The notes under the pieces: model-generated | The model's input: the letters and a program-made list of their open reading frames with translations, nothing else | Database searches by the model: none | What the model was told of the DNA's origin: nothing | Part shown: piece by piece, positions 34,295-43,162 of the stretch | How positions within the stretch are numbered: position 1 is the first letter of the stretch | Layout of the letters: every line of letters begins with the position of its first letter | Made by a program: the position numbers and the translations under genes | NCBI GenBank assembly: GCA_910584005.1 | Contig: CAJTXR010000004.1 | Coordinates: 1 to 64,000 of the forward strand | Source: an uncultured Anaeroplasmataceae bacterium | GTDB lineage: Bacteria > Bacillota_I > Bacilli_A > Acholeplasmatales > Anaeroplasmataceae | Direction: 5' to 3' | DNA length: 64,000 nt

Positions 34295-36134
34295 TTACGA
34301 AGCAGAAGAATTAAATGATATGGATTATAAATCCAAAAATAGAGGTCCCTGGAAAAAAATCTTTAAAACGGTTTTAAAGCATCGAAAACTTGTAGCCGGT
34401 TTATTGATATCCGTTATATTTCTTGCTGTATTAGATGTTTGTTATCCATTATTAAACTCCTTTGCAATTGAACATTTTTTTAAGAGTCAGGATCCAAATC
34501 GATTTCAAATGATTTGGACCATGGTTCTTGGGTATATTGGAGTAAGTATCGCATATGGAGTTTGTGTTTTTTCCTTCTTGTTTTTTGCTGGTAAGGTTGA
34601 AATTGAAACCTCTTATGAGTTAAGAAAGGAAGCCTATTTAAATTTACAAAAACTCCCTTTTAGTTATTTTGATAAAACGGCACAAGGATGGATTATGGCA
34701 AGAGTTACGTCCGATTCAAGAAAACTCAGTGAAATTATATCTTGGGGAATCGTCGATTTATTATGGGGACTGTTATCCATGATTGGTATTTTAGGAGTTC
34801 TTCTTGTGGTAAATATTAAATTATCCTTAATTGTACTTGTTATCCTTCCTATTATGGTTTTATTGACTATTGTAATTCGGAGGAAAATGTTATCTAGCTA
34901 TCGAGATGCGAGAAAATACAATTCTAAAATAACAGCCGCATATAATGAAGGGTTTATGGGAGCTAAGGCTTCTAAAAGTTTAGTTATTGAAGACAAGAAT
35001 TCAATAGAATTTAAGAGTAAAGCATTAGATTATAAAAAGGCTTCTTTAAGAGCTGTGTTCTTTTCTGCAATTTTCGGTCCTGTTACATTTATTTTATGCT
35101 ATGTTGGTGTTGGAGCCACACTTTACTTTGGCGGAAACATGGTCTTAAAAGAAGGGTTAAGTGTAGCTGTATTGTATTTATTTATTGATTATACAATTAA
35201 ATTTTTTGATCCAATCATTTCAGTAGCTAGAGTTATTGGAGATTTCCAGCAGGCACAAGCCTCAGTTGAACGAATCATCTCTTTAATTGAGGAAAAGCCA
35301 GAAATAGAGGATCGAGAGGATGTCATAGAAAAATATGGAACCATTTTTGACCCTAAATTTGAAAATTTTGAACCTTTAATTGGAGAAGTTGAATTTAAAG
35401 ATGTGACTTTTAAATATGCAAAAGGAGAAACGGTATTAAAAAATTTTAATTTACATATTCCAGCAGGTTCTAGTGTGGCACTTGTTGGTCATACGGGAAG
35501 TGGAAAATCTACAATCGTAAATTTAATATGTCGTTTCTATGAACCTACAAGTGGCGATATCCTTATTGATGGTCATAGTTATAAAGATCGAAGCATTACA
35601 TGGTTGCATTCAAATATAGGCTATGTTTTACAAACTCCACAGCTGTTTAGTGGAACAATTATGGATAATGTACGGTATGGAAAACTTGATGCTACAGACG
35701 AAGAGGTAAAAGAAGCACTAAAGGTTGTTGCTGCAGATGAATTTATTTCAAAACTTGATGATGGATATAACGCATTGGTTGGAGAAAGTGGTTCTAAGTT
35801 ATCTGTTGGAGAGCGACAATTAATTAGTTTTGCAAGAGCGATTGTTGCAGATCCTAAAATTCTTGTTTTAGATGAGGCAACATCTTCGATTGATACTCAA
35901 ACGGAAAGTATGATACAAAAAGCTGTAGATGTTGTTATGAAGGGAAGAACAACTTTTATGATTGCCCATCGACTATCTACGGTTGTGAATGCAGATGTAA
36001 TTTTGGTAATGAAAGATGGAGAAGTAGTGGAAAGTGGAAAACATCATGAACTGCTATCTAAAAAAGGGTATTATTTTGAACTTTATAAAAATCAATTTAC
36101 GGAAGAAGCAATTCAAAAAATATTAAATGTTTAA
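34281..36134 (+). CDS. ABC exporter half-transporter with altered signature (heterodimer subunit 2)
   Basis: A 617-residue partner of the preceding gene. An acidic N-terminal extension (about 1-20) precedes six membrane helices. Walker A GHTGSGKST is at 403-411. The signature is LSVGE (507-511) instead of LSGGQ. Walker B VLDEA has the normal D531 and E532. In a heterodimer, subunit 1's aspartate-type Walker B would face this altered signature, giving one weak site and one competent site. AAAGGAGGGG supports ATG 34281. Confidence 0.92.
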   Translation: MEEYDYEAEELNDMDYKSKNRGPWKKIFKTVLKHRKLVAGLLISVIFLAVLDVCYPLLNSFAIEHFFKSQDPNRFQMIWTMVLGYIGVSIAYGVCVFSFLFFAGKVEIETSYELRKEAYLNLQKLPFSYFDKTAQGWIMARVTSDSRKLSEIISWGIVDLLWGLLSMIGILGVLLVVNIKLSLIVLVILPIMVLLTIVIRRKMLSSYRDARKYNSKITAAYNEGFMGAKASKSLVIEDKNSIEFKSKALDYKKASLRAVFFSAIFGPVTFILCYVGVGATLYFGGNMVLKEGLSVAVLYLFIDYTIKFFDPIISVARVIGDFQQAQASVERIISLIEEKPEIEDREDVIEKYGTIFDPKFENFEPLIGEVEFKDVTFKYAKGETVLKNFNLHIPAGSSVALVGHTGSGKSTIVNLICRFYEPTSGDILIDGHSYKDRSITWLHSNIGYVLQTPQLFSGTIMDNVRYGKLDATDEEVKEALKVVAADEFISKLDDGYNALVGESGSKLSVGERQLISFARAIVADPKILVLDEATSSIDTQTESMIQKAVDVVMKGRTTFMIAHRLSTVVNADVILVMKDGEVVESGKHHELLSKKGYYFELYKNQFTEEAIQKILNV

Positions 36135-36171
36135 GTTGAAATAAAATTAAATACTTTGTTTTCTTCAATAT

Positions 36172-36215
36172 AAAAAGGAGCTGTAAAAAATACAATTTTT
36201 ACAGCTCCTTTTTTA
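36172..36215. terminator. Strong bidirectional terminator
   Basis: A long near-perfect inverted repeat (AAAAAGGAGCTGTAAAAA with TTTTTACAGCTCCTTTTTT) lies between the converging exporter and peptidase genes. It has T-runs in both directions and reaches the peptidase stop codon. Confidence 0.93.
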
Positions 36216-37211
36216 TGAGCGATAGGTAAGATGAATATTTTTATTACGATATTCTACTGTTGCATAAGCTCCATTTCGGAATGGCATTGATGGGGCTAAA
36301 TGCCCTAAATCAATATCTAATAGAATTGGAACAGCATAATCCTTTAGAATGTCTGTGATTGCATTGATATGATTTACGCCTAAAAATTCAGTATGAATGC
36401 ATAATGGTCTTCCAATCAAGAACCCTTTTATATTTTGAAACCAACCTGCTCTTTTTAACTGCAGAATGGCTCTTTTAATTCCGAGTACAGATAAATCACA
36501 GGCTTCTAAATAAAATATTATACCTTCTTTGTGGGATAATGTGTATTCTTTTACTCTGTCATATGGAGTTCCGCATAGGAGTTGAAGGATATCTAAGTTT
36601 CCTCCAATCATCACTCCACTGAAAGCAGAAGTATATTGAAATGCTGTAATCACTTTTTTGGTATCTAAGTTATATTTTGCAAAGGGATCCTCTTTATTCG
36701 CAATAGATTCATATTTGGGATACCCTTTAAATTCTAATTGTCCTTGTAACATGGAATAGGTATCTAATGCATCATAACTTAATTTTTTAAAATGAAATGC
36801 ACCTGCACAACAACCATATATGGTTTCAATATTACATAGCGTAGTTAAAGTGAAAGTTAAATTCGTATTATCTGAGAAGCCAACAAACCATTTGGGTGGT
36901 AAAGTTCTAATTCGTTCAAAATCAATATAATCTAATATTTCATACATCATTTCTCCGCCGCCTACAGAAAGAATGACTTCTGCATCACTTTCCCAAGCAT
37001 CCATAAATTCTTTGGCTCTAAGCTCTTTTGTATTAGAGGCACAAGGGCCTTCCGCTTTAAAACAGTTTGGGCCAACAACTACTGTATGGCCTTTGGCTTC
37101 TAATTGAGGAATTGCTTGATTTAATCGTTCAAAATAGGGGGATGTTGTGCAACCAAATGATGGTGCAACTAAATATAGTTTTGCTTTATTATTTATAAAA
37201 TTTGCTCGCAT
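36213..37211 (-). CDS. S66-family peptidase (LD-carboxypeptidase/MccF-like)
   Basis: A 332-residue serine peptidase, likely cytoplasmic. Members trim the L,D bond of muropeptides in recycling or inactivate microcin C-type peptides. The Ser-Glu-His triad is visible with the chosen start: S113 (GFSDNTN), E235 (FYLEACD) and H303 (LGHLAPSMPF). The opening reads KLYLVAPSFGCTT, normal for S66. The longer frame from 37262 is rejected because a consensus promoter occupies that stretch. GCGGTGAA precedes the chosen ATG. It is a single-gene unit. Confidence 0.88.
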   Translation of the reverse strand: MRANFINNKAKLYLVAPSFGCTTSPYFERLNQAIPQLEAKGHTVVVGPNCFKAEGPCASNTKELRAKEFMDAWESDAEVILSVGGGEMMYEILDYIDFERIRTLPPKWFVGFSDNTNLTFTLTTLCNIETIYGCCAGAFHFKKLSYDALDTYSMLQGQLEFKGYPKYESIANKEDPFAKYNLDTKKVITAFQYTSAFSGVMIGGNLDILQLLCGTPYDRVKEYTLSHKEGIIFYLEACDLSVLGIKRAILQLKRAGWFQNIKGFLIGRPLCIHTEFLGVNHINAITDILKDYAVPILLDIDLGHLAPSMPFRNGAYATVEYRNKNIHLTYRS

Positions 37212-37233
37212 AATTTCACCGCTTTCTATCCGC

Positions 37234-37262
37234 ATTATATTCATAAAATCCCCAAAAGTCAA
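37234..37262 (-). promoter_or_regulatory. Promoter of the S66 peptidase gene (TTGACT-N17-TATAAT)
   Basis: On the minus strand, TTGACT (37262-37257) and TATAAT (37239-37234) are 17 bases apart. The transcript would begin near 37227. This fixes the translation start at ATG 37211 or later and not at the upstream in-frame TTG and ATG codons. Confidence 0.85.
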
Positions 37263-37263
37263 A

Positions 37264-37307
37264 TAAAAAAGCTCTGTAATGCTTTTTATTATATTACAGA
37301 GCTTTTT
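37264..37307 (-). terminator. Terminator of the lyase-lipoprotein operon
   Basis: GCTCTGTAAT (37271-37280) pairs with ATTACAGAGC (37293-37302). On the minus strand the stem is followed by TTTTTTT, just after the stop of the PL9-type gene. Confidence 0.88.
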
Positions 37308-37313
37308 ACTTGC

Positions 37314-40300
37314 TTATTTAAGAGAAATATATCCTTTGTCATCAATTGACCATTCGTTTTCAAAATCCCATTCAGTATGAGAAATTAAATAGTCTTTTGT
37401 AAGCACAATATCAGGACCACTTGCAAAATACATAGAAGTAGAATGAATGACATTAGCATAATATTCAGCCCAAGAACCAACATTGCGAGTACCTAATACT
37501 TCAGTATAAATGGTAGTTGCACGTCCACAAATAGGATTACAATTCTTATGTGCATAGGCTTGATATTCTAAATCAGGATTATCAACCAATTGGGCTGCGA
37601 TGTCTTTTGCATCTAACTTATTAGAACCTTCTTTTAAATATAAGAAGACAACATCTGCTACGTTTTGACTGATGTTATATAATCCTGCACCACCCTCGAT
37701 ACTACCAACAATACCTGCGTTATAATTTCCATTTGTAGAAATAAGACCTTGATAGTAACAATTGTTTACATCCATATAGTAAACAGCAGAATCATTTTTA
37801 ATACGGCCAACAATACCAGCTACACATCCTCCGTTGGTTTCATCTCCTAAATTAGCACGAACCACACAATAGGATACATATAATTTTAATTGAGCCATAC
37901 CAGAATCCATTTGTGCATTACCAACGATACCACCAATATACTTGTTTCCAGCAGTAATTACTTGCTTATCATCATTTTGTAGTACAACATGATCAAGGTA
38001 GTTTACCCCACCAATTACTTGACCAACCATGCCACCAACACAGGTAGAAGACTTACTTGTTGCAACAACGGAAATATTATTTAATTCTATATCAGAAATG
38101 TATCCGCCATTCATTGCTCCAACAACACCAACTAGCTTTGCATTTCCAGTATGATTGGTTATAGAGATATTAGAGAACTTCGTATTCATTATTGTACCAT
38201 TTTCTAATTTATAGAATAGGTTGCCTTGCTTTTGAATAGAAGTTACAACAGTTACATTAGAAATTACATAACCATTTCCATTAAATGCACCTGTAAATGC
38301 TTTTGGATCAGCAGCTTCTTGCCATGTAAAATCTTTAAAATCTAAATCATTTTGAAGATTATAGATTGTTAAATTATTTGAAGGGGTAATTCCCTGAGCT
38401 AAATCATAGAATTGTTGCTGAGTTGTAATTGTTTCGGCATTAATCGTTTTTGTATATAGGCTGGAGTAATGTCTTCCAACTCTATCACCGATAACATAAT
38501 ATACTTTATAGCCATCTTGTTTGCCGTTATCCGCAGTAAAGGTTACACTTATAGAATCTGTACTTATGGTTGCTACTTGTACATTTGGGTGGTTTACAAC
38601 ATCTTCAGGCTTAAATAAAGACACTCCCTTATCTACAACGACTGCATAGATTCTACCTGTAATATTTGATAGGTTTCCAGCAATATTGAATCCTGTTGCG
38701 TTAATATTAAAATTGTTTATACCACCTACAAAATCAATTTCACAATCATCTTTTCCAATAAAGATATAATATGTATAACTAGAAGTTTGATTTGTGTCTG
38801 CCTTTAAAGTCGCTGTTGTTGTTACTTTAAATACGCCAGGAACAGAAGTATATAAACTATCAACTTGAATGTAATTTCCATCTTTACTTTCTGCCCATTC
38901 ATAAGTTACATCTAAATCGTATAGACTAGCATTTAAAGCAGAACCATCATGAGAAGAAGCATCTGTCACTGTAATGATAGGGGCTCTAAAATTTTGATAA
39001 CGATCTACAATATAAGTATCTTTATCATCAGAACTAATTAATTGACCCAATTTTGCTTCTTTGCTTTTTACAGTTAATTCAAATGTTTTGTCTAAGGATT
39101 TTCCACCTCTAGAGATTGTTGCTGTTAAGGTCACTATGGTATCTTCTTTTGGACTAGATACATATCCAACACAGTAAACAGAAGAAGATAGGGAAATATA
39201 TTCTTTTGTATCAATGCGAATAATATTCTCATTTGAAGATTTCCAACGAACATCACATTTATTTAAAAATACTGGTAAATTCATGTTTTGATATACTGCT
39301 TCTGCATTTGTAATAGGGAACACAGCATCATATGCATTACGAACTGCCAATTCATTTGCATCCGCAATTTCTGTTAAATCACTAAAGTTGAAATGCGTAT
39401 AATCCTGCCATGAGGTTTTGGTTAAGTCTGCACCAATTGGATTTCCCTCTACAAATGTTTTTAATTTTTCATCTTTTAGTTTTAGTAGGTTCCCTAACTG
39501 AATAGAATGATCTGCATTTCTAAATAAAGTATGAATTTGTGTCATTTTATCTCCGATTGCATTAATGCTATCCATAGAAACGAAAATATCTTTAGTTAAT
39601 CCAGTATATTCTTCAGTTAATTGAGGAAGGGAATCATTACTATAAACACTTGCATCTTGATATGGACCGCATTGTAAATAAATTTCTTTTTTATTTACGC
39701 GATCATAAGAGGTTTGGAAAATAGAATAAGCAGTACTGCCTCTAAATGCGTCTTCGTTATAGGAGTTATCTCCTTCTTCCTTGAAGTTGGCTTGGTTATC
39801 TATAAAAGATAGAAGACCATAGTATGAGTTATAACTATTTATATCTCTTGCCATATCAAAGTTATTTGATTTATTTTGAGTTTCTGTTTCAATTCCTCTT
39901 TCTTTAACAGTACCATCTTCATTTAATCCGATACAGTTATTAACTGCAGTACAATTTTTCAATTTAATAAATCCAGGATTAGAGTTATCTGAAAAACCAT
40001 GAAGTTTATTATTAAATGCTACACAATTTTCAACAATAACATCTCCACTCATAACTCCACCACCAAGTTTAAATCCAATTCCATCTCCGTTGGTTGTATT
40101 GTAGGTCATATTTCCTTGATTTGTTTCATAGGCTTCAGGTAAGAATCCATTCTCAAAAGAGAAGCAGTTGTAAAGCATTACAGTACCAATATTTCCACTA
40201 TCCGCTTTTGCAAATAAATCCCATCCATCATCAGAGTTTCGATATGCGATACACCCATCAAATACGTTTCCATATCCTACAGTAAGTTTAGCAGCAAATC

Positions 40301-40913
40301 CATCGGCATTTTCACCTAATGTTTCTACATCATAATTATAGTAGGATGTACAGTTTTTAATTAAGTTATTACTTGGCCATTGACTAATATTGGATTGATC
40401 GGATCCACCTCTACCTAATTGAAGTCCTGTATCGCTATTTTTATAGAATCTACAGTTTTCTACGATATTATTAGATCCAGCAATATACATTCCATTATCA
40501 CCAGCTCCAGTTATTTCAATATTATAAAAATACCAGTAGCTACCTGTTAATTGAATTCCACGATTGGCACTGTGAAAAGGCATTTGACTAAAATCTAGAA
40601 CAACTTTTGCTTCTTCAGATTCAGCTTTTACCGTAATGCGATTTTTATTTGTACCATTATTAGAAGCGTTAATACGAGAAGCAATCTCATATACACCTTC
40701 TTTTAATATGATTGTTTGTCCTGCTTGAGCAGATACGAGTGAAGAAACAAGAGGTTTTGGTGAATCAATTGAACCTGAGTTTGAATTTGAACCATCAGGA
40801 CTAACATAGATAATTGCATCTTCAGCACTAGCGTTAATTCCAAAAGCAGAGAAAGCTGCAATGCCAAGGCCTATACAGGATAAGCTCATCATTAATTTTT
40901 TTGTAAATTTCAT
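37314..40913 (-). CDS. Secreted polysaccharide lyase, PL9 pectate-lyase type, with large C-terminal extension
   Basis: A 1199-residue secreted protein. The signal peptide ends near residue 30 (INASAED). A right-handed beta-helix (about 31-420) has PL9 landmarks: D204 (NADGF), D228, D229 and D232 (NSDDGWD) and K282 (GFKLGG). These correspond in pattern to the calcium ligands and catalytic lysine of Pel9A. Ig-like regions follow (about 520-800). The last 350 residues hold GLUG-like repeats (segments such as NLFYKLENGTIMNTKFSNI and CVAGIVGRI). There is no membrane anchor. GGAGGG precedes the start. Substrate could be pectate or another uronate polymer. Confidence 0.85.
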   Translation of the reverse strand: MKFTKKLMMSLSCIGLGIAAFSAFGINASAEDAIIYVSPDGSNSNSGSIDSPKPLVSSLVSAQAGQTIILKEGVYEIASRINASNNGTNKNRITVKAESEEAKVVLDFSQMPFHSANRGIQLTGSYWYFYNIEITGAGDNGMYIAGSNNIVENCRFYKNSDTGLQLGRGGSDQSNISQWPSNNLIKNCTSYYNYDVETLGENADGFAAKLTVGYGNVFDGCIAYRNSDDGWDLFAKADSGNIGTVMLYNCFSFENGFLPEAYETNQGNMTYNTTNGDGIGFKLGGGVMSGDVIVENCVAFNNKLHGFSDNSNPGFIKLKNCTAVNNCIGLNEDGTVKERGIETETQNKSNNFDMARDINSYNSYYGLLSFIDNQANFKEEGDNSYNEDAFRGSTAYSIFQTSYDRVNKKEIYLQCGPYQDASVYSNDSLPQLTEEYTGLTKDIFVSMDSINAIGDKMTQIHTLFRNADHSIQLGNLLKLKDEKLKTFVEGNPIGADLTKTSWQDYTHFNFSDLTEIADANELAVRNAYDAVFPITNAEAVYQNMNLPVFLNKCDVRWKSSNENIIRIDTKEYISLSSSVYCVGYVSSPKEDTIVTLTATISRGGKSLDKTFELTVKSKEAKLGQLISSDDKDTYIVDRYQNFRAPIITVTDASSHDGSALNASLYDLDVTYEWAESKDGNYIQVDSLYTSVPGVFKVTTTATLKADTNQTSSYTYYIFIGKDDCEIDFVGGINNFNINATGFNIAGNLSNITGRIYAVVVDKGVSLFKPEDVVNHPNVQVATISTDSISVTFTADNGKQDGYKVYYVIGDRVGRHYSSLYTKTINAETITTQQQFYDLAQGITPSNNLTIYNLQNDLDFKDFTWQEAADPKAFTGAFNGNGYVISNVTVVTSIQKQGNLFYKLENGTIMNTKFSNISITNHTGNAKLVGVVGAMNGGYISDIELNNISVVATSKSSTCVGGMVGQVIGGVNYLDHVVLQNDDKQVITAGNKYIGGIVGNAQMDSGMAQLKLYVSYCVVRANLGDETNGGCVAGIVGRIKNDSAVYYMDVNNCYYQGLISTNGNYNAGIVGSIEGGAGLYNISQNVADVVFLYLKEGSNKLDAKDIAAQLVDNPDLEYQAYAHKNCNPICGRATTIYTEVLGTRNVGSWAEYYANVIHSTSMYFASGPDIVLTKDYLISHTEWDFENEWSIDDKGYISLK

Positions 40914-40927
40914 TGTTTAATCCCTCC

Positions 40928-41686
40928 TTACTCTATCGTTAGATTGAAGAAAGTTTTTACTTCAATCTTTGTTTCTCCATATGTTTCACTGTAACTAACA
41001 TATACTGGATATTTTCCGGGTTTAGAAAAATCAATTTGATCTAAACCAGTAACTGTATATCCATTCCGAAGTCTTTCTTCTGTTAAAACTAATTCATCAT
41101 TTTCATATTTATTTTCTGTATAAATTAAATATACACCATCAGGGATGACGGCATCTTTAGTAGAACCAACAGGTAAAGTCAAATAGGAGTTACATTTAAT
41201 TCCTACTAAATGTTTCACACCAAGACTCTCGTATCGATCCGCCTTTACTTTTATAAAAATAGTAGAAGTGAAAGCAACCTCACGTACACGCCCTGTTATG
41301 CTGACAGTATAAGTACCCTCTTTATAATAATTCACTTTTGAATCATCAATATTGAATGTATCTAATTTATAAAGGGAATATTGAGAACCACCTTCAAGCA
41401 TTAACTCAGTTTCTTCAAATTGCATAAAAACTTCATATCCTTTGGCAGTAAATGTTTCACCAAAATATATTGTATCATTTCCATGATCATAAATTCTTAA
41501 ATTTCTAGCAGTTTTGGCTTTGCCATCATCTAGATTAGTAGCAGGATATTGAGGCTCATCAGGTTTTGGATCGACAATAGGGGGCACATCAGGTCCTGGT
41601 TTGTCTTGTTCCTTATCTTTTTTACAACCCAAAAGGGAAAAGATAAGGGAAAAGCTTAATATCCCAAGTATTAATTTCTTTTTCAT
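40928..41686 (-). CDS. Putative lipoprotein with Ig-like domains, partner of the PL9 lyase
   Basis: A 252-residue lipoprotein. The lipobox LLGC gives a lipidated cysteine at residue 21, followed by a basic stretch and a proline-rich spacer (PDVPPIVDPKPDEP). Residues about 65-250 look like two or three Ig-like beta-sandwiches, with phrases such as YFGETFTAKGYEVFM and KPGKYPVYVSYSETYG. AAGGAGG precedes the ATG. It is first in the operon with the PL9 gene 14 bases downstream, so it probably binds polymer or holds the enzyme at the membrane. No known family name is claimed. Confidence 0.75.
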   Translation of the reverse strand: MKKKLILGILSFSLIFSLLGCKKDKEQDKPGPDVPPIVDPKPDEPQYPATNLDDGKAKTARNLRIYDHGNDTIYFGETFTAKGYEVFMQFEETELMLEGGSQYSLYKLDTFNIDDSKVNYYKEGTYTVSITGRVREVAFTSTIFIKVKADRYESLGVKHLVGIKCNSYLTLPVGSTKDAVIPDGVYLIYTENKYENDELVLTEERLRNGYTVTGLDQIDFSKPGKYPVYVSYSETYGETKIEVKTFFNLTIE

Positions 41687-41705
41687 TTAAATTCCTCCTT
41701 GTAAA

Positions 41706-41718
41706 CGCTATCATAGCG
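41706..41718. promoter_or_regulatory. Perfect palindromic operator CGCTATCATAGCG
   Basis: A 13-base perfect palindrome around a central base lies four or more bases downstream of the predicted start of the minus-strand lipoprotein-lyase transcript. That is a typical repressor position. Its sequence differs from the operator at 3462-3475, so a different regulator is implied. Confidence 0.65.
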
Positions 41719-41728
41719 ATACTAACTT

Positions 41729-41757
41729 ATTTTACTATAGAATGACTAAAAAAGCAA
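41729..41757 (-). promoter_or_regulatory. Promoter of the lipoprotein-PL9 operon
   Basis: On the minus strand, TTGCTT (41757-41752) and TAAAAT (41734-41729) are 17 bases apart, with start expected near 41722, immediately before the palindrome. Confidence 0.65.
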
Positions 41758-41846
41758 CCCGCGATTCTCGGATTTTCTATTCCATTTATATTTTATAAAT
41801 ATAAAACAAGGTAATTTTTGTCAAAAATAGGGATTTTATTTTATTT

Positions 41847-41875
41847 TTGACATTCTTTATAAAAAAAAGTATAAT
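41847..41875 (+). promoter_or_regulatory. Consensus promoter TTGACA-N17-TATAAT
   Basis: A perfect -35 (41847-41852) and a perfect -10 (41870-41875) drive the two unknown genes that start at 41901. It is one of the best promoters in the window. Confidence 0.88.
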
Positions 41876-41900
41876 GAGTACATAGAAAAGAGATGAAATC

Positions 41901-42398
41901 ATGCTTGAATTTTTAAAGAAAAAACCAAAAGAAATTTTAGATTGTTTAGGCTATTTTGATTGTAAGCCATATGATTTTTTTGAAAATAATTTAATCTATA
42001 CGAATGATATTTTAATAGAAAAAAATGAGAATATTAGTGTTTATACAAGATTATATAAAGGCACAATTTTTGTTTTTACCCTAGTTCATCAAGAAGCTGG
42101 TTTTAAAAAAACGGATTTCAATTATGAGGCATTAAAGGATAAAATAGATGCAGTGATAAAAGAAGCTCACAAAGCGGTTATTAATCTAATAATTTTTAAA
42201 AATAAAAATGATGCCACAATTGCAATCGCTAAAGAACCAGTGAAAAACACAAAGAAAGAATTCAATCAAACTTTAATTTATGACTATAAAAAAGTTCGTC
42301 TGGCGTATTATCGTCCTGTGCCAGATTTTTATAAATTATATGATCATTATGTGGAGGCTATGTTCTATGATTTAGCCGCCATTACACCAAAGAGGTAG
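41901..42398 (+). CDS. Hypothetical cytoplasmic protein
   Basis: A 165-residue protein with no signal peptide or membrane segment. It has a mixed alpha/beta pattern: basic N-terminus (LEFLKKKPKE), beta strands in the middle (ISVYTRLYKGTIFVFTLV) and a C-terminal helix with aromatic residues (YKLYDHYVEAMFYDLAA). I do not recognise the family. It has a consensus promoter, an AAAGAGATG-type ribosome site and a membrane-protein partner three bases downstream, so the two probably work together. Confidence 0.7.
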   Translation: MLEFLKKKPKEILDCLGYFDCKPYDFFENNLIYTNDILIEKNENISVYTRLYKGTIFVFTLVHQEAGFKKTDFNYEALKDKIDAVIKEAHKAVINLIIFKNKNDATIAIAKEPVKNTKKEFNQTLIYDYKKVRLAYYRPVPDFYKLYDHYVEAMFYDLAAITPKR

Positions 42399-42401
42399 CG
42401 T

Positions 42402-43052
42402 ATGAGAAACATAAAGGCAAGATATATATGGATAAGTGTTGCGGTAGCATTTTTAGCTGCTATAGGTCTAATTATTGGAGTGACATACACCAAAGGAAAT
42501 ATGACTACTTTTGTTATTGTTTTAATTGCAATTGTTTTTATTTATATGACCATAGCAATCCAAATTGCTTCTGCAAAAACTTTTCGATATAAAGGAAAAA
42601 AGATTCATTATCCAAAACGAGAATACACAATAGCAGATGAAGATTTTGATTCTCTTTTAAAAAAGCAGGGATATAAACCTCGAACAACACCCTATGGGAT
42701 GAGTTATTTAAAAGTATCAACTCCGAATGCTTATAAGGTGGTTCTAATTAAGAATCATGAAAAATATTTTAATCCCGAAGAAAAAGAACAAGTATCCAGT
42801 CCAAATAAATCCTTAGAGAAATGTGAAAAATTCATTGGGGTTGAGATCTTTTTAGATTATGATGAAGAAACCTTACGGAAGTTACCAGATTTTAATATTC
42901 AAGGAGATAAGATTTACTATGGGGGACTTTACCAACAGGATAACCATCTTTTATGTCCAAATCACATAGAACCAAAGGAAGATTTTATAGATTTATATCA
43001 TACAATTTTGAATGATTTGAAGCTGGATATTATAGATGAAAATGGAGAATAA
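42402..43052 (+). CDS. Hypothetical membrane protein with two N-terminal helices
   Basis: A 216-residue protein. Two hydrophobic helices (about 8-30 and 35-58) anchor a soluble domain of about 150 residues that begins at FRYKGKKIHYPKRE and faces the cytoplasm if the short basic N-terminus is inside. The soluble part is charged and alpha/beta-like (TIADEDFDSLLKKQGYKP). Family not recognised. It follows its neighbour by three bases and is ended by a strong terminator, making a two-gene unit. Confidence 0.7.
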   Translation: MRNIKARYIWISVAVAFLAAIGLIIGVTYTKGNMTTFVIVLIAIVFIYMTIAIQIASAKTFRYKGKKIHYPKREYTIADEDFDSLLKKQGYKPRTTPYGMSYLKVSTPNAYKVVLIKNHEKYFNPEEKEQVSSPNKSLEKCEKFIGVEIFLDYDEETLRKLPDFNIQGDKIYYGGLYQQDNHLLCPNHIEPKEDFIDLYHTILNDLKLDIIDENGE

Positions 43053-43103
43053 AAATAAGGCAGATTTAAAGATACAATGATCTAGAATCTGCCTTATTTT
43101 TTT
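43053..43103 (+). terminator. Strong terminator before glmS
   Basis: AAATAAGGCAGATT (43053-43066) pairs perfectly with AATCTGCCTTATTT (43086-43099), followed by T's. Confidence 0.92.
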
Positions 43104-43162
43104 ATTTTGTTTACATAATGCAAAATTCCAATTCATATGAATGTAATAAGAGGATGATAGCT

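Noticed and set aside
37212..37262. Longer N-terminus for the S66 peptidase
   Set aside because: A consensus promoter occupies this stretch, and the family's usual beginning matches the later ATG.
43104..43162. glmS ribozyme in the glmS leader
   Set aside because: The space between the preceding terminator and the start codon is too short for the ribozyme core and no matching pattern was seen.
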